The notes under the pieces are model-generated. The model did no database searches. It had not been told where the DNA came from and worked only from the letters and a program-made list of their open reading frames with translations. A DNA stretch of 6,147 nt, taken from positions 1-6,147 of the forward strand of contig JANQME010000076.1 in NCBI GenBank assembly GCA_028280205.1, written 5' to 3'. Made by a program: the position numbers and the translations under genes. The stretch is from Longimicrobiales bacterium (GTDB lineage: Bacteria > Gemmatimonadota > Gemmatimonadetes > Longimicrobiales > Gaopeijiaceae). Shown piece after piece: positions 1 to 5,955 of this stretch (positions are counted from its first letter, which is position 1; the number at the start of each line of letters is the position of its first letter).

Positions 1-1502
1 TTCCGGTACCGCGCCTGGTACTCGCGCAGCTTGGTCGGGTAGACGAAGAAGTAGTCGTCGAGCGCGACCAGATACGACATCCCGAGCCGGCCGGCCGGAA
101 GGCGCAGCTCCTTCTCGTCGCGGGTCAGGAAGGCGGACGACGCGTTCTCCGCCCGCAGATCCTGCCCGAACTTGTAGCGCAGGTTGCTCGTGGCGTCCTT
201 GCGCGCGAAGACGGTCGAGGGGTGCTGACAGAGGATCGAGCCGTGGTCGGTGGTCAGGATCACGTGGTGTCCGCGGCGCGCCGCCTCGCGCAGGACGTCG
301 AACGCGGTGGAGCGCTCGAACCAGGCGCGCGTCAGGTCCCGCAGCGCCGCCTCGTCACGCGCCACCTCCATGAGGATGGGCGACTCGGAGCGGCCGTGCG
401 TCATGAGGTCCACGAAGTTGAAGACGAGGGCGACGACCGTACCCTCCGACTTGAGCGCGGAGTTGACGCGGCTGCGGACCTGCTCGCCCTGTCGATCGGA
501 GAAGATCTTCTCGTAGTGCACCGGCACGTCCCGGCCGGTGAGCCGCCGGAGCTGCTCGACGAGGAGCTCGTCCTCGAAGGCGTTCAGGCTCCCCTCGTCG
601 TCGGAGGCGTCCCACCACGCCGGGCGGTCGCGCGCAATCTCGTCCGGGTACTGGCCGCTGAAGATCGCGTTGCGGGCGTACGGCGTCGCCGTGGGCAGGA
701 TCGAGTAGTGCCAGGTCTCCTCGAGCTCGAAGTACTCGGCCAGGAGCGGCGCCATCGCACGCCACTGGTCGAGGCGCATGCAGTCGAGCACGACGAAGTA
801 CACGGGATCGGACCCCAGCCTGGGCACGAGGAACTCCCGCACGAGGTCGATCGACAGCCGAGGTCGGTCCTCGGAGTCCTGCACCCAGCGCGGGTACTCA
901 CCCACGACCCACGGGCCGAAGGAGCGGCGCAGATCGACGAGGAGGGAGTGGATCGTGTCGAGGAGACCCGCCTCGCCCGCGTCGCCCAGCCGAAGCTGCC
1001 AGTCCACGAGCTCGGTGTAGACCGCGGCGAAGTCGTCCGGCGTCGAGGCCGCCTGGGCTTTCTGCGTCAGCGCGCCGAAGCGGGCGGCGAAGTCCTGCGC
1101 GGCCCGCTGCTGGCGGATCGAGGAGCCCTCCAGGATCCGCGTGACCACGGAGAGGACTTGCCGCGGGCTCGTCGGCTTCACCAGGTAGTCGTGGACTCGG
1201 CGCCCGATCGCCTCGGTCATCGTCCGGTCCTCCTCGGACTTGGTGACCATGACCACGCGCTGATGGGGGTCCTGGCGGCGCATGATCTCCAGCACCTCGA
1301 GCCCGGTGCGGCCCGGCATCTGCTCGTCGAGGAGGACCAGGTCGTAGGGAGCTTCGCGCATCAACTCCAGCGCGTCGTCGCCGTTGGAGATGGCGTCGAC
1401 GTGGTAGCCCCGGGCCTGGAGGAAGAGCAGGTGGGGCCGCAGCAGATCGATCTCGTCGTCGACCCAGAGGATGCGCTTCGCGGGTCGGGCGGGTGCGTTC
1501 AT
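1..1502 (-). CDS. PorX-like response regulator fused to a PglZ/alkaline phosphatase superfamily domain (3' end outside window)
   Basis: About 500 codons are present, running from an ATG at 1500-1502 off the left edge. Residues 1-120 form a receiver domain: acidic pair D15-D16 (WVDDE), phospho-acceptor D59 (LVLLDEQMPG), T87 (VMVTKS) and K109 (YLVKP). A helical linker follows to about residue 225. The rest matches the PglZ domain: D240 (VVLDCMRLDQW), T271 in ILPTATPYARN at the place of the catalytic threonine, D365 and H369 (VDLMTHG), and D419-H420 (TTDHGS), which fit the two-metal site. PorX of Porphyromonas gingivalis, about 518 residues, has this architecture, regulates type IX secretion and has reported phosphodiesterase activity on oligonucleotides. 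All key residues are intact, so both phosphorylation and hydrolysis are plausible. It has no DNA-binding domain and no partner kinase in view. Cytoplasmic. Whether it controls secretion here is unknown. Only the final few dozen codons should be missing. Confidence 0.93.
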   Translation of the reverse strand, partial: MNAPARPAKRILWVDDEIDLLRPHLLFLQARGYHVDAISNGDDALELMREAPYDLVLLDEQMPGRTGLEVLEIMRRQDPHQRVVMVTKSEEDRTMTEAIGRRVHDYLVKPTSPRQVLSVVTRILEGSSIRQQRAAQDFAARFGALTQKAQAASTPDDFAAVYTELVDWQLRLGDAGEAGLLDTIHSLLVDLRRSFGPWVVGEYPRWVQDSEDRPRLSIDLVREFLVPRLGSDPVYFVVLDCMRLDQWRAMAPLLAEYFELEETWHYSILPTATPYARNAIFSGQYPDEIARDRPAWWDASDDEGSLNAFEDELLVEQLRRLTGRDVPVHYEKIFSDRQGEQVRSRVNSALKSEGTVVALVFNFVDLMTHGRSESPILMEVARDEAALRDLTRAWFERSTAFDVLREAARRGHHVILTTDHGSILCQHPSTVFARKDATSNLRYKFGQDLRAENASSAFLTRDEKELRLPAGRLGMSYLVALDDYFFVYPTKLREYQARYR

Positions 1503-1508
1503 CACGGA

Positions 1509-1537
1509 AAGCTAGGGAGCCGCCACCGGATCCCCAA
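1509..1537 (-). promoter_or_regulatory. Candidate promoter of the PorX-like gene, giving a leaderless transcript
   Basis: Read on the minus strand, TTGGGG (1532-1537) and TAGCTT (1509-1514) are separated by exactly 17 bases, the ideal spacing for a housekeeping sigma factor. TAGCTT ends six bases before the ATG at 1502, so transcription would start at or next to the A of the start codon. No Shine-Dalgarno sequence is visible upstream of this ATG, which agrees with leaderless initiation. The same hexamer precedes the other two minus-strand gene starts. The -35 match is only partial (TTG), so this remains a prediction. Confidence 0.5.
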
Positions 1538-1559
1538 CGTGGGACCGGCAGTCGAGCAC

Positions 1560-1624
1560 GCGCGCCGGTCGGGCTCCCGTCGCGGGCAGGACGCCTCGGT
1601 CGGGTGATCGCGGGGCCGGCGCGC
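1560..1624 (-). repeat. 9-bp inverted repeat directly after the arsC stop, possible weak terminator
   Basis: GCGCGCCGG at 1560-1568 is the exact reverse complement of CCGGCGCGC at 1616-1624, with 47 bases between them. The outer arm abuts the stop codon of the arsC-like gene, so an RNA stem at the end of that transcript could form. The loop is long and there is no U-run, so it is not a standard intrinsic terminator; arms this G+C-rich can also arise by chance in this genome. Confidence 0.2.
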
Positions 1625-2212
1625 TCAGCCGAACAGGACGGCGAAGCGGCGGCGCAGCTCGTCGCGCACCGAGCGGAAGGCCTCCATCTCCTCGTCGGGA
1701 TTCGCGCCGGCTCCGGCCGGGTCGGGGAGCCCCCAATGGAGTCGCCACGCCTTCTCCAGCCATACCGGGCACACCTCCTCGGCGCAGAGCGTGATCACCG
1801 CGTCCACCGGACGCTTCACGTCGTCGACCCCCTTGGAGCGGTGGGATGCGATGTCGATGCCGACCTCCTCGAGCGCGGCGATCGCCTGAGGACGCACCGT
1901 GGTCGGGACGGATCCGGCGGACGAGATCTTCACCCCGTCGGACGCCGCGGCCCGGGCCAACCCTTCCGCCATCTGACTCCTCGCCGAGTTCGCGACGCAC
2001 AGGAAGAGGACGTGCTTCGGCGCGAGGGCCCGCAGGAGAGCCGCCTCGACGTGCCACTCCGGCGCGTCCTCCGGCAGCGGCACCCCCCCGACCTCGGGAG
2101 AGCCTGCGACCTCCTCCACGCCCAGTTCGACGCCGAGTCGACGAGCGGCGTTTTCCGCGACAGCGGTCAGCGATGAGCCCGCGGGCAGGCGAGCGGTCAC
2201 AGAGTCCGGCAC
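1625..2212 (-). CDS. arsC: ArsC-type arsenate reductase / low-molecular-weight protein tyrosine phosphatase family, with N-terminal extension
   Basis: 195 residues from a GTG. Residues 67-195 match the LMW-PTP-fold arsenate reductases: P-loop CVANSARS with C72 as nucleophile and R78 closing the CX5R motif, N75 as in thioredoxin-linked ArsC, SSAG at 98-101, a C143-x4-C148 pair (ITLCAEEVCP) that would relay the disulfide, and D164-P165 (GLPDPAG) as the general acid. The family reduces arsenate to arsenite in the cytoplasm using a thiol relay. The pI258-type ArsC spaces its two resolving cysteines by six residues; here there are four. Residues 1-66 form an extra segment that I do not recognise. 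The GTG start is chosen because GGAGG lies six bases upstream. No arsR, arsB or acr3 is visible, so a role in arsenic resistance is inferred from family only; a protein phosphatase role is the alternative. Confidence 0.88.
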   Translation of the reverse strand: MPDSVTARLPAGSSLTAVAENAARRLGVELGVEEVAGSPEVGGVPLPEDAPEWHVEAALLRALAPKHVLFLCVANSARSQMAEGLARAAASDGVKISSAGSVPTTVRPQAIAALEEVGIDIASHRSKGVDDVKRPVDAVITLCAEEVCPVWLEKAWRLHWGLPDPAGAGANPDEEMEAFRSVRDELRRRFAVLFG

Positions 2213-2218
2213 GGTCGA

Positions 2219-2223
2219 CCTCC
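2219..2223 (-). promoter_or_regulatory. Ribosome binding site fixing the arsC GTG start
   Basis: GGAGG on the minus strand, six bases before the GTG at 2210-2212. It supports the GTG over the in-frame GTG four codons later, and shows that canonical Shine-Dalgarno initiation is used in this genome next to genes that lack it. Confidence 0.75.
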
Positions 2224-2254
2224 GGAACGGAGTTGGAGCGGAACGCGACGACGA

Positions 2255-2260
2255 AAGCTA
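2255..2260 (-). promoter_or_regulatory. Candidate -10 element of the arsC-like gene
   Basis: TAGCTT on the minus strand, followed by TCG, about 42 bases upstream of the GTG start. The expected start of transcription near 2248 gives a leader of about 35 bases that includes the GGAGG site. No good -35 is seen 16-18 bases upstream. It shares CCTAGCTTTC with the element before the PorX-like gene. The leader also holds two copies of CGTTCCG (2223-2229 and 2239-2245), of unknown meaning. Confidence 0.4.
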
Positions 2261-2354
2261 GGAAAGCCCTGCCCGGGAATGGAGCCCCGTTCGGACGCAC
2301 CGCGGCGTCGTGCAACCCCTCGGGCACCGAGCGCATCCCACGGGTGTACCCTAC

Positions 2355-2366
2355 CTAGAATTCTAG
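2355..2366. promoter_or_regulatory. Perfect 12-bp palindrome, putative PadR operator overlapping a -10 element
   Basis: CTAGAATTCTAG is a perfect, A+T-rich palindrome in otherwise G+C-rich DNA, ending 8 bases before the padR ATG. It contains TAGAAT (2356-2361 on plus), one mismatch from TATAAT; being palindromic, it shows the same hexamer on the minus strand. A start near 2367-2368 would give a leader of about 7-14 bases. PadR regulators are dimers that commonly bind dyad sites in their own promoters, so repression by covering the -10 is the simple reading. No convincing -35 is seen. The operator role is inferred. Confidence 0.5.
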
Positions 2367-2374
2367 ATGAGGGG

Positions 2375-2704
2375 ATGGGCGTGGGTCGACGGTTCAACCT
2401 GACGTATCCGACCGCCGCGGTGCTCCTGGCCATCCGCAGCGGCCACCGCTACGGCTTCGACATCATGGACGCCACCGGGCTTCCGGACGGAACGGTCTAT
2501 CCGATCCTGCGCCGCCTCGAGCGGCGGGGTGTTCTGGCGGGTCGCTGGGAGTCGGAGGAGCGCGCGCGGGCCGAGCAGCGTCCACAGCGCCGCTACTACG
2601 CGCTCACGCCCGTCGGCGAGGCCTCGATGGAGGAGGTCGTGGAGCGCTTCCCCGCGCTTCCCCGCCTCTTCGGCTCGATCGACTCCGCCACCGACCCGGC
2701 CTGA
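2375..2704 (+). CDS. PadR-family transcriptional regulator
   Basis: 109 residues from the ATG at 2375. This is a short, winged-helix PadR protein: N-terminal helix TAAVLLAI (13-20), GHRYGFDIM (23-31), then the signature recognition region GLPDGTVYPILRRLERRG (35-52), and the wing and strand QRRYYALTPVGE (71-82). The C-terminal helix is short, as in the small PadR subgroup that often precedes duplicated permeases. It should bind DNA as a dimer and most likely controls itself and the permease 14 bases downstream. Start choice is uncertain: GAGGGG (2369-2374) touches the ATG, but sits six bases before an in-frame GTG at 2381 (107 residues), which is the better start by Shine-Dalgarno spacing. An open frame continues upstream to 2279 without family similarity. 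Confidence 0.92.
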   Translation: MGVGRRFNLTYPTAAVLLAIRSGHRYGFDIMDATGLPDGTVYPILRRLERRGVLAGRWESEERARAEQRPQRRYYALTPVGEASMEEVVERFPALPRLFGSIDSATDPA

Positions 2705-2718
2705 ACCGGTCCGCCGAG

Positions 2719-5400
2719 ATGACCGAACCGGCCCACCCCCACCCCCCCGGCTTCGACCTGATCGCCCGCGCCGCCCGGCTCGTTCCCGTCCATCGGCGGG
2801 ACGCCTGGCGCCGCGAGTGGGAGGCCGAGGTGGCCTGGGCATGGCGGCGGCTCCGGCGCGACGGACCCCCCACCACCCTCGCGGTGCTGCGCCTTCGGGT
2901 GCGCGCCGCGTCCTGCCTGATCGACGCACTCTGGGAGAAGAAGGAGACGATGACGATGACGGGCCTCTTGAACGACCTCCGGCACGCGATGCGCGGCCTG
3001 ATCCGCTACCCCACCTTCACCGGGATCGCCGTGCTCACCCTCGCGCTCGGGATCGGGGCGAACACCGCGGTCTTCACCCTGGTCGACGGGGTGCTGCTGT
3101 CCCCGCTCCCCTTCGACAGCGCGGACGAGCTCGTCGCGATCCGGCACTCGGGCCGCGAAGGCCGCGACCAGCTCCCCATGTCGACCGGGCTCTACCTCTT
3201 CTACCGGGAGCACGCCCGCTCCCTCGACGAGATCGGGCTGTACGCGTCGACCGCGCGCAACCTCGTGTCGGACGGGGAGTCGGAGCGCATTCCCATCCAG
3301 GTCGTGACGCCCGGCTTCTTCCGGGTCCTGCGCGTCGGGGCGGCCCAGGGGCGCACGTTCACCGAGGACGAGGGTGTACCCGGAGGCGAGGACGTGGCGG
3401 TGATCTCCGACGGACTCTGGGAGAGCCGCTTCGCGAGGGATCCTTCCATCCTCGACCGTTCGCTCGATCTGGGCGGCCGGCTCTACCGCGTGGTGGGGGT
3501 CATGCCACCGGACTTCGGGTACCCCGATCGCGAGGCCCGTCTGTGGATTCCGTTCCCGATCGACCCGACCCAGGCGCCGCTCGCGGCGTTCGGGAGCGGA
3601 GGGGTGGCTCGGCTCGCCGGCGGCCAGACCGTCGAGACGCTCGACGGTGAGCTGCGCGGCCTGATCGGTCGGCTGGCGGAGTACTTCCCCGACTCGGGCG
3701 CACCCGCCTTCCTGGCCGAGGTCAACCTCCAGCCGAGGGTGCGGCCACTCAAGGAGGAGCTGGTCGGCGACATGAGCCGGACGCTGTGGATCATTCTCGG
3801 GACGGTGGGCTTCGTCCTCCTCATCGCTTGCGCCAACGTCGCCAACCTGCTCCTCGTCCGCGCCGAAGGACGTCAGCGCGAGCTGGCCCTGCGGGTCGCC
3901 GTGGGCGCAGGGCGCGCGCAGGTTCTGCGCACCTTCATGAGCGAGAGCGCGGCGCTGGCCGGGGCGGGCACCCTGCTGGGGATCGCGATCGCGTGGATCG
4001 CGCTGAAGCTGGCGCTCGGCGCGGTGCCGGCCGACCTGCCCCGGGTCGACGAGATCGGGCTGGATCTGCGCGTCCTCTCCTTCACCGGCGTCCTCGCCGC
4101 GGGTTGCGCGCTCTTCTTCGGCTTCTTTCCGCTGCTCCGGTACGGGGCCGACGACCTGGGCACCCAGCTTCGCGACGGAGCGGCGCACGGCTCCACGGGA
4201 GGGCAGGGTCGCCACCGGCTGCGCAACGGACTCGTGGTCGCCCAGATGGCCCTCGCGCTCGTCCTGCTCGTGGGATCCGGGCTCATGCTGCGGAGCTTCC
4301 AGGCGCTACGCGCGACCGACCCCGGTTTCCAGGCGGAGGGGATCCTCACCGCCCGCGTCACCGTGCCGACCGCCGAGATCGAGGGGGACGAGGAGACCGC
4401 AGCCTTCTTCCGCGTGCTGCGCGAGCAGCTCGCGGGCCAGCCCGGCGTCGAGTCCGTGGGTCTCGGGTCCGCGGCGCCCCTGGCGAGCGGGCTTCCGTAC
4501 TACAACGTCACGGTGGAGGACCATCCCCGCGAGGAGGGTGAGCTGCCGATCTTCGCGAACCACAACCCGGTGAGCCCCGGGTACTTCGAGACGCTCGGGA
4601 TCTCGCTCCTGGAGGGTCGCACCTTCGAGCCGGGGGACGGCGCCTCCGGCCGCCGTGTCGCGGTCGTGGGACGGAGCTTCGCCGAGCAGTGGTGGCCGGA
4701 CGCGAGCCCGATCGGACGTCGCGTGAACGCGGGTCCGGGGGAGTGGTTCGAGATCGTCGGCGTCGTGGACGACGTGCACTTCCAGGAGATCGGACAGGTC
4801 TCCGACGAGCTGGTGTACTGGCCGACCACGCAGGGCGAAGCCGAAGACCCGCAATCTACACGCAGCATGGACGTCTTGCTCCGTACCGGGCTCGATCCCC
4901 TCACGCTCGTCCCCGTGCTGCGTCGTGAGGTGCAGGCGCTCAACCCGCGGATTCCGGTGTCCAATCCCCGTACGATGGCGTCGGTCGTGGGAGCCGCGAC
5001 GTCCCGGACGTCCTTCACCATGTCGCTGCTCGGAGCCGCGTCCGGTGTCGCGCTCCTGCTGGGACTGGTCGGGATCTACGGCGTCATCTCGTACGTCGTG
5101 TCCCAGAGGACGCGGGAGATCGGGGTGCGTATGGCTCTGGGTGCGACCGCCCACTCCGTGCGGCGCATGGTCGTGCGTCAGGGGCTGACGCTGGCCGCGG
5201 CGGGAGTCGGGCTCGGTCTGATCGCCGCGGGGGCGCTGAGCTCGGTGATCGCGTCGCTCCTCTACGGCGTGAGCGCGATGGACCCGATCACCTATGCTTC
5301 GGTCGCGGTCGGCCTCGTCGTCGTCTCGCTTGCCGCGAGTTGGATTCCGGCGAGTCGCGCAGCGGGCGTGGACCCGTCCCGTGCCCTGCGCTCGGAGTGA
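2719..5400 (+). CDS. ADOP-type ABC transporter permease (duplicated MacB/FtsX permease) with N-terminal prefix domain
   Basis: 893 residues. Residues 1-77 are a soluble, Arg/Trp-rich prefix (ARLVPVHRRDAWRREWEAE) resembling the permease prefix domain found in this family. The core opens with DLRHAMRGL, then a first membrane helix (about 100-120, LTLALGIGANTAVF), an extracytoplasmic MacB-like domain (about 125-350) and three helices (about 356-378, 410-432, 452-475) with the FtsX motif EGRQRELALRVAVGA (383-397). The pattern repeats: helix 505-526, a second periplasmic domain, then helices near 766-795, 823-848 and 858-880 with QRTREIGVRMALGAT (796-810). It ends VDPSRALRSE, typical of the family. 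MacB-type permeases transmit ATPase motion to periplasmic partners rather than forming a simple channel. No ATPase gene is adjacent, as is usual for ADOPs, and the substrate is unknown. The outer ATG lacks a Shine-Dalgarno sequence and may depend on coupling to padR; an internal start is possible. Confidence 0.93.
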   Translation: MTEPAHPHPPGFDLIARAARLVPVHRRDAWRREWEAEVAWAWRRLRRDGPPTTLAVLRLRVRAASCLIDALWEKKETMTMTGLLNDLRHAMRGLIRYPTFTGIAVLTLALGIGANTAVFTLVDGVLLSPLPFDSADELVAIRHSGREGRDQLPMSTGLYLFYREHARSLDEIGLYASTARNLVSDGESERIPIQVVTPGFFRVLRVGAAQGRTFTEDEGVPGGEDVAVISDGLWESRFARDPSILDRSLDLGGRLYRVVGVMPPDFGYPDREARLWIPFPIDPTQAPLAAFGSGGVARLAGGQTVETLDGELRGLIGRLAEYFPDSGAPAFLAEVNLQPRVRPLKEELVGDMSRTLWIILGTVGFVLLIACANVANLLLVRAEGRQRELALRVAVGAGRAQVLRTFMSESAALAGAGTLLGIAIAWIALKLALGAVPADLPRVDEIGLDLRVLSFTGVLAAGCALFFGFFPLLRYGADDLGTQLRDGAAHGSTGGQGRHRLRNGLVVAQMALALVLLVGSGLMLRSFQALRATDPGFQAEGILTARVTVPTAEIEGDEETAAFFRVLREQLAGQPGVESVGLGSAAPLASGLPYYNVTVEDHPREEGELPIFANHNPVSPGYFETLGISLLEGRTFEPGDGASGRRVAVVGRSFAEQWWPDASPIGRRVNAGPGEWFEIVGVVDDVHFQEIGQVSDELVYWPTTQGEAEDPQSTRSMDVLLRTGLDPLTLVPVLRREVQALNPRIPVSNPRTMASVVGAATSRTSFTMSLLGAASGVALLLGLVGIYGVISYVVSQRTREIGVRMALGATAHSVRRMVVRQGLTLAAAGVGLGLIAAGALSSVIASLLYGVSAMDPITYASVAVGLVVVSLAASWIPASRAAGVDPSRALRSE
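2941..2958 (+). promoter_or_regulatory. Strong internal ribosome binding site and in-frame ATGs within the permease gene
   Basis: AAGGAG at 2941-2946 precedes in-frame ATG codons at 2950 (M78) and 2956 (M80); the second is nine bases from the site, a good spacing. Initiation here would give a permease of 816 or 814 residues beginning just before DLRHAMRGL, which is where family members without the prefix domain begin. The annotated outer start at 2719 has no comparable site. The sequence also encodes KKET, so it could be coincidental. Confidence 0.5.
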
Positions 5401-5412
5401 TCGACAGGCCGC

Positions 5413-5438
5413 AGCGCGCCGGTGGCCCTCAGCGCGCT
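5413..5438. terminator. Possible hairpin between convergent genes
   Basis: AGCGCGC (5413-5419) pairs with GCGCGCT (5432-5438) across a 12-base loop, starting 13 bases after the permease stop. It could end plus-strand transcripts, but no U-run follows and the right arm lies in the last codons of the convergent lipoprotein gene. Weak evidence; no better terminator is visible between 5401 and 5428. Confidence 0.25.
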
Positions 5439-5929
5439 TCGAGCGTGTACGCCACGTCCGTGGCGAGCCCGATGCCTTCTGCCGGACGCACGGCGAGTCG
5501 CGCCAGGACGACGTTCGCCGTGCCGCCACCGCCGCTGAACTTCTCGAGCTCGAGCGTGCGTCGGGTCCCGTCGCGGACGTAGTGCAGCGTCACCCGCTGG
5601 GGGTCCGAAGGCTCCACGTTCGAGAGGGCGAAGACGGTGTCGAGCACGACGGTCACGCAGGTCCGGCAACCGTTCAGGCGGACGCTGTCGGCGTCGCGAG
5701 AGACGGTGAGGGTGACGTCGTCGAAGCGGAGGTCCATACCGCCGGCCATGCCCCGGCCACCGCCGACGAAGCGCCCGATCCACGCCTGCTCGAAGGTCGG
5801 GACCTCCGGTGCAACCGGGTCGGCGCGGTCGGTCCCGTTCCGCCTGGTCTCGTTCCGACAGGCGCACGCGACGAGCACCGCGACGAGGGCGACGACGGTG
5901 CGGTGACGACGGTGCGGCGTGCAGATCAT
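5429..5929 (-). CDS. Predicted small lipoprotein with CxxC motif, function unknown
   Basis: 166 residues. The N-terminus has basic residues (HRRHR), a hydrophobic stretch (TVVALVAVLV) and a lipobox L19-V20-A21-C22, so it should be cut and lipidated at C22; alanine at +2 suggests export to the outer membrane by the usual rule. A polar linker to about residue 45 leads to a domain beginning W50-IGRF with alternating hydrophobic residues typical of beta strands (DLRFDDVTLTV, QRVTLHYV, TRRTLELEKF), and a Gly-rich turn (SGGGG, 132-136). C88 and C91 form a CxxC motif (NGCRTC) that could be a disulfide or metal site. I do not recognise a family. The ATG at 5929 is chosen because it places the signal peptide at the start; the open frame extends to 6136 across the upstream gene. 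It follows the TonB-domain gene after 26 bases. Confidence 0.8.
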   Translation of the reverse strand: MICTPHRRHRTVVALVAVLVACACRNETRRNGTDRADPVAPEVPTFEQAWIGRFVGGGRGMAGGMDLRFDDVTLTVSRDADSVRLNGCRTCVTVVLDTVFALSNVEPSDPQRVTLHYVRDGTRRTLELEKFSGGGGTANVVLARLAVRPAEGIGLATDVAYTLEAR

Positions 5930-5936
5930 GTCCGAC

Positions 5937-5942
5937 AAGCTA
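5937..5942 (-). promoter_or_regulatory. Candidate -10 element of the lipoprotein gene, leaderless arrangement
   Basis: TAGCTT on the minus strand, seven bases before the lipoprotein ATG at 5929, in the gap behind the TonB-domain gene. No Shine-Dalgarno sequence is visible before this ATG. The layout copies that of the PorX-like gene. No clear -35 is present 16-18 bases upstream, where the sequence is the end of the preceding gene, so co-transcription with that gene is equally possible. Confidence 0.35.
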
Positions 5943-5955
5943 CAGGTCCGGCCGC

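Noticed and set aside
222..1607. Long open frame on the plus strand opposite the PorX-like gene (461 codons)
   Set aside because: It is antisense to a gene with full domain matches, its translation is low-complexity Arg/Val/Glu/Asp-rich and resembles no family, and such frames are common opposite high-G+C genes.
1503..1624. Small gene or RNA between the PorX-like and arsC genes
   Set aside because: I saw no coding pattern or conserved fold; the promoter-like element and a G+C-rich inverted repeat are all that can be supported.
2083..2089. Run of seven C as a phase-variation tract in arsC
   Set aside because: A second seven-C run occurs at 2742-2748; such short runs are expected at this base composition and the reading frame is intact.
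2253..2267. Direct repeat GAAAGC-TAG-GAAAGC as a regulator site
   Set aside because: Only two six-base copies, overlapping the candidate -10 element; too short to separate from chance.
1512..2336. Minus-strand frame overlapping the arsC-like gene, 274 codons
   Set aside because: It is out of frame with the recognisable phosphatase motifs and its translation is Arg/Gly-rich without structure.
2596..4215. 539-codon open frame on the minus strand opposite the permease
   Set aside because: Composition (His, Arg, Gln, Glu, Pro-rich with no domain pattern) is that of an antisense shadow; the plus-strand frame has membrane helices and FtsX motifs throughout.
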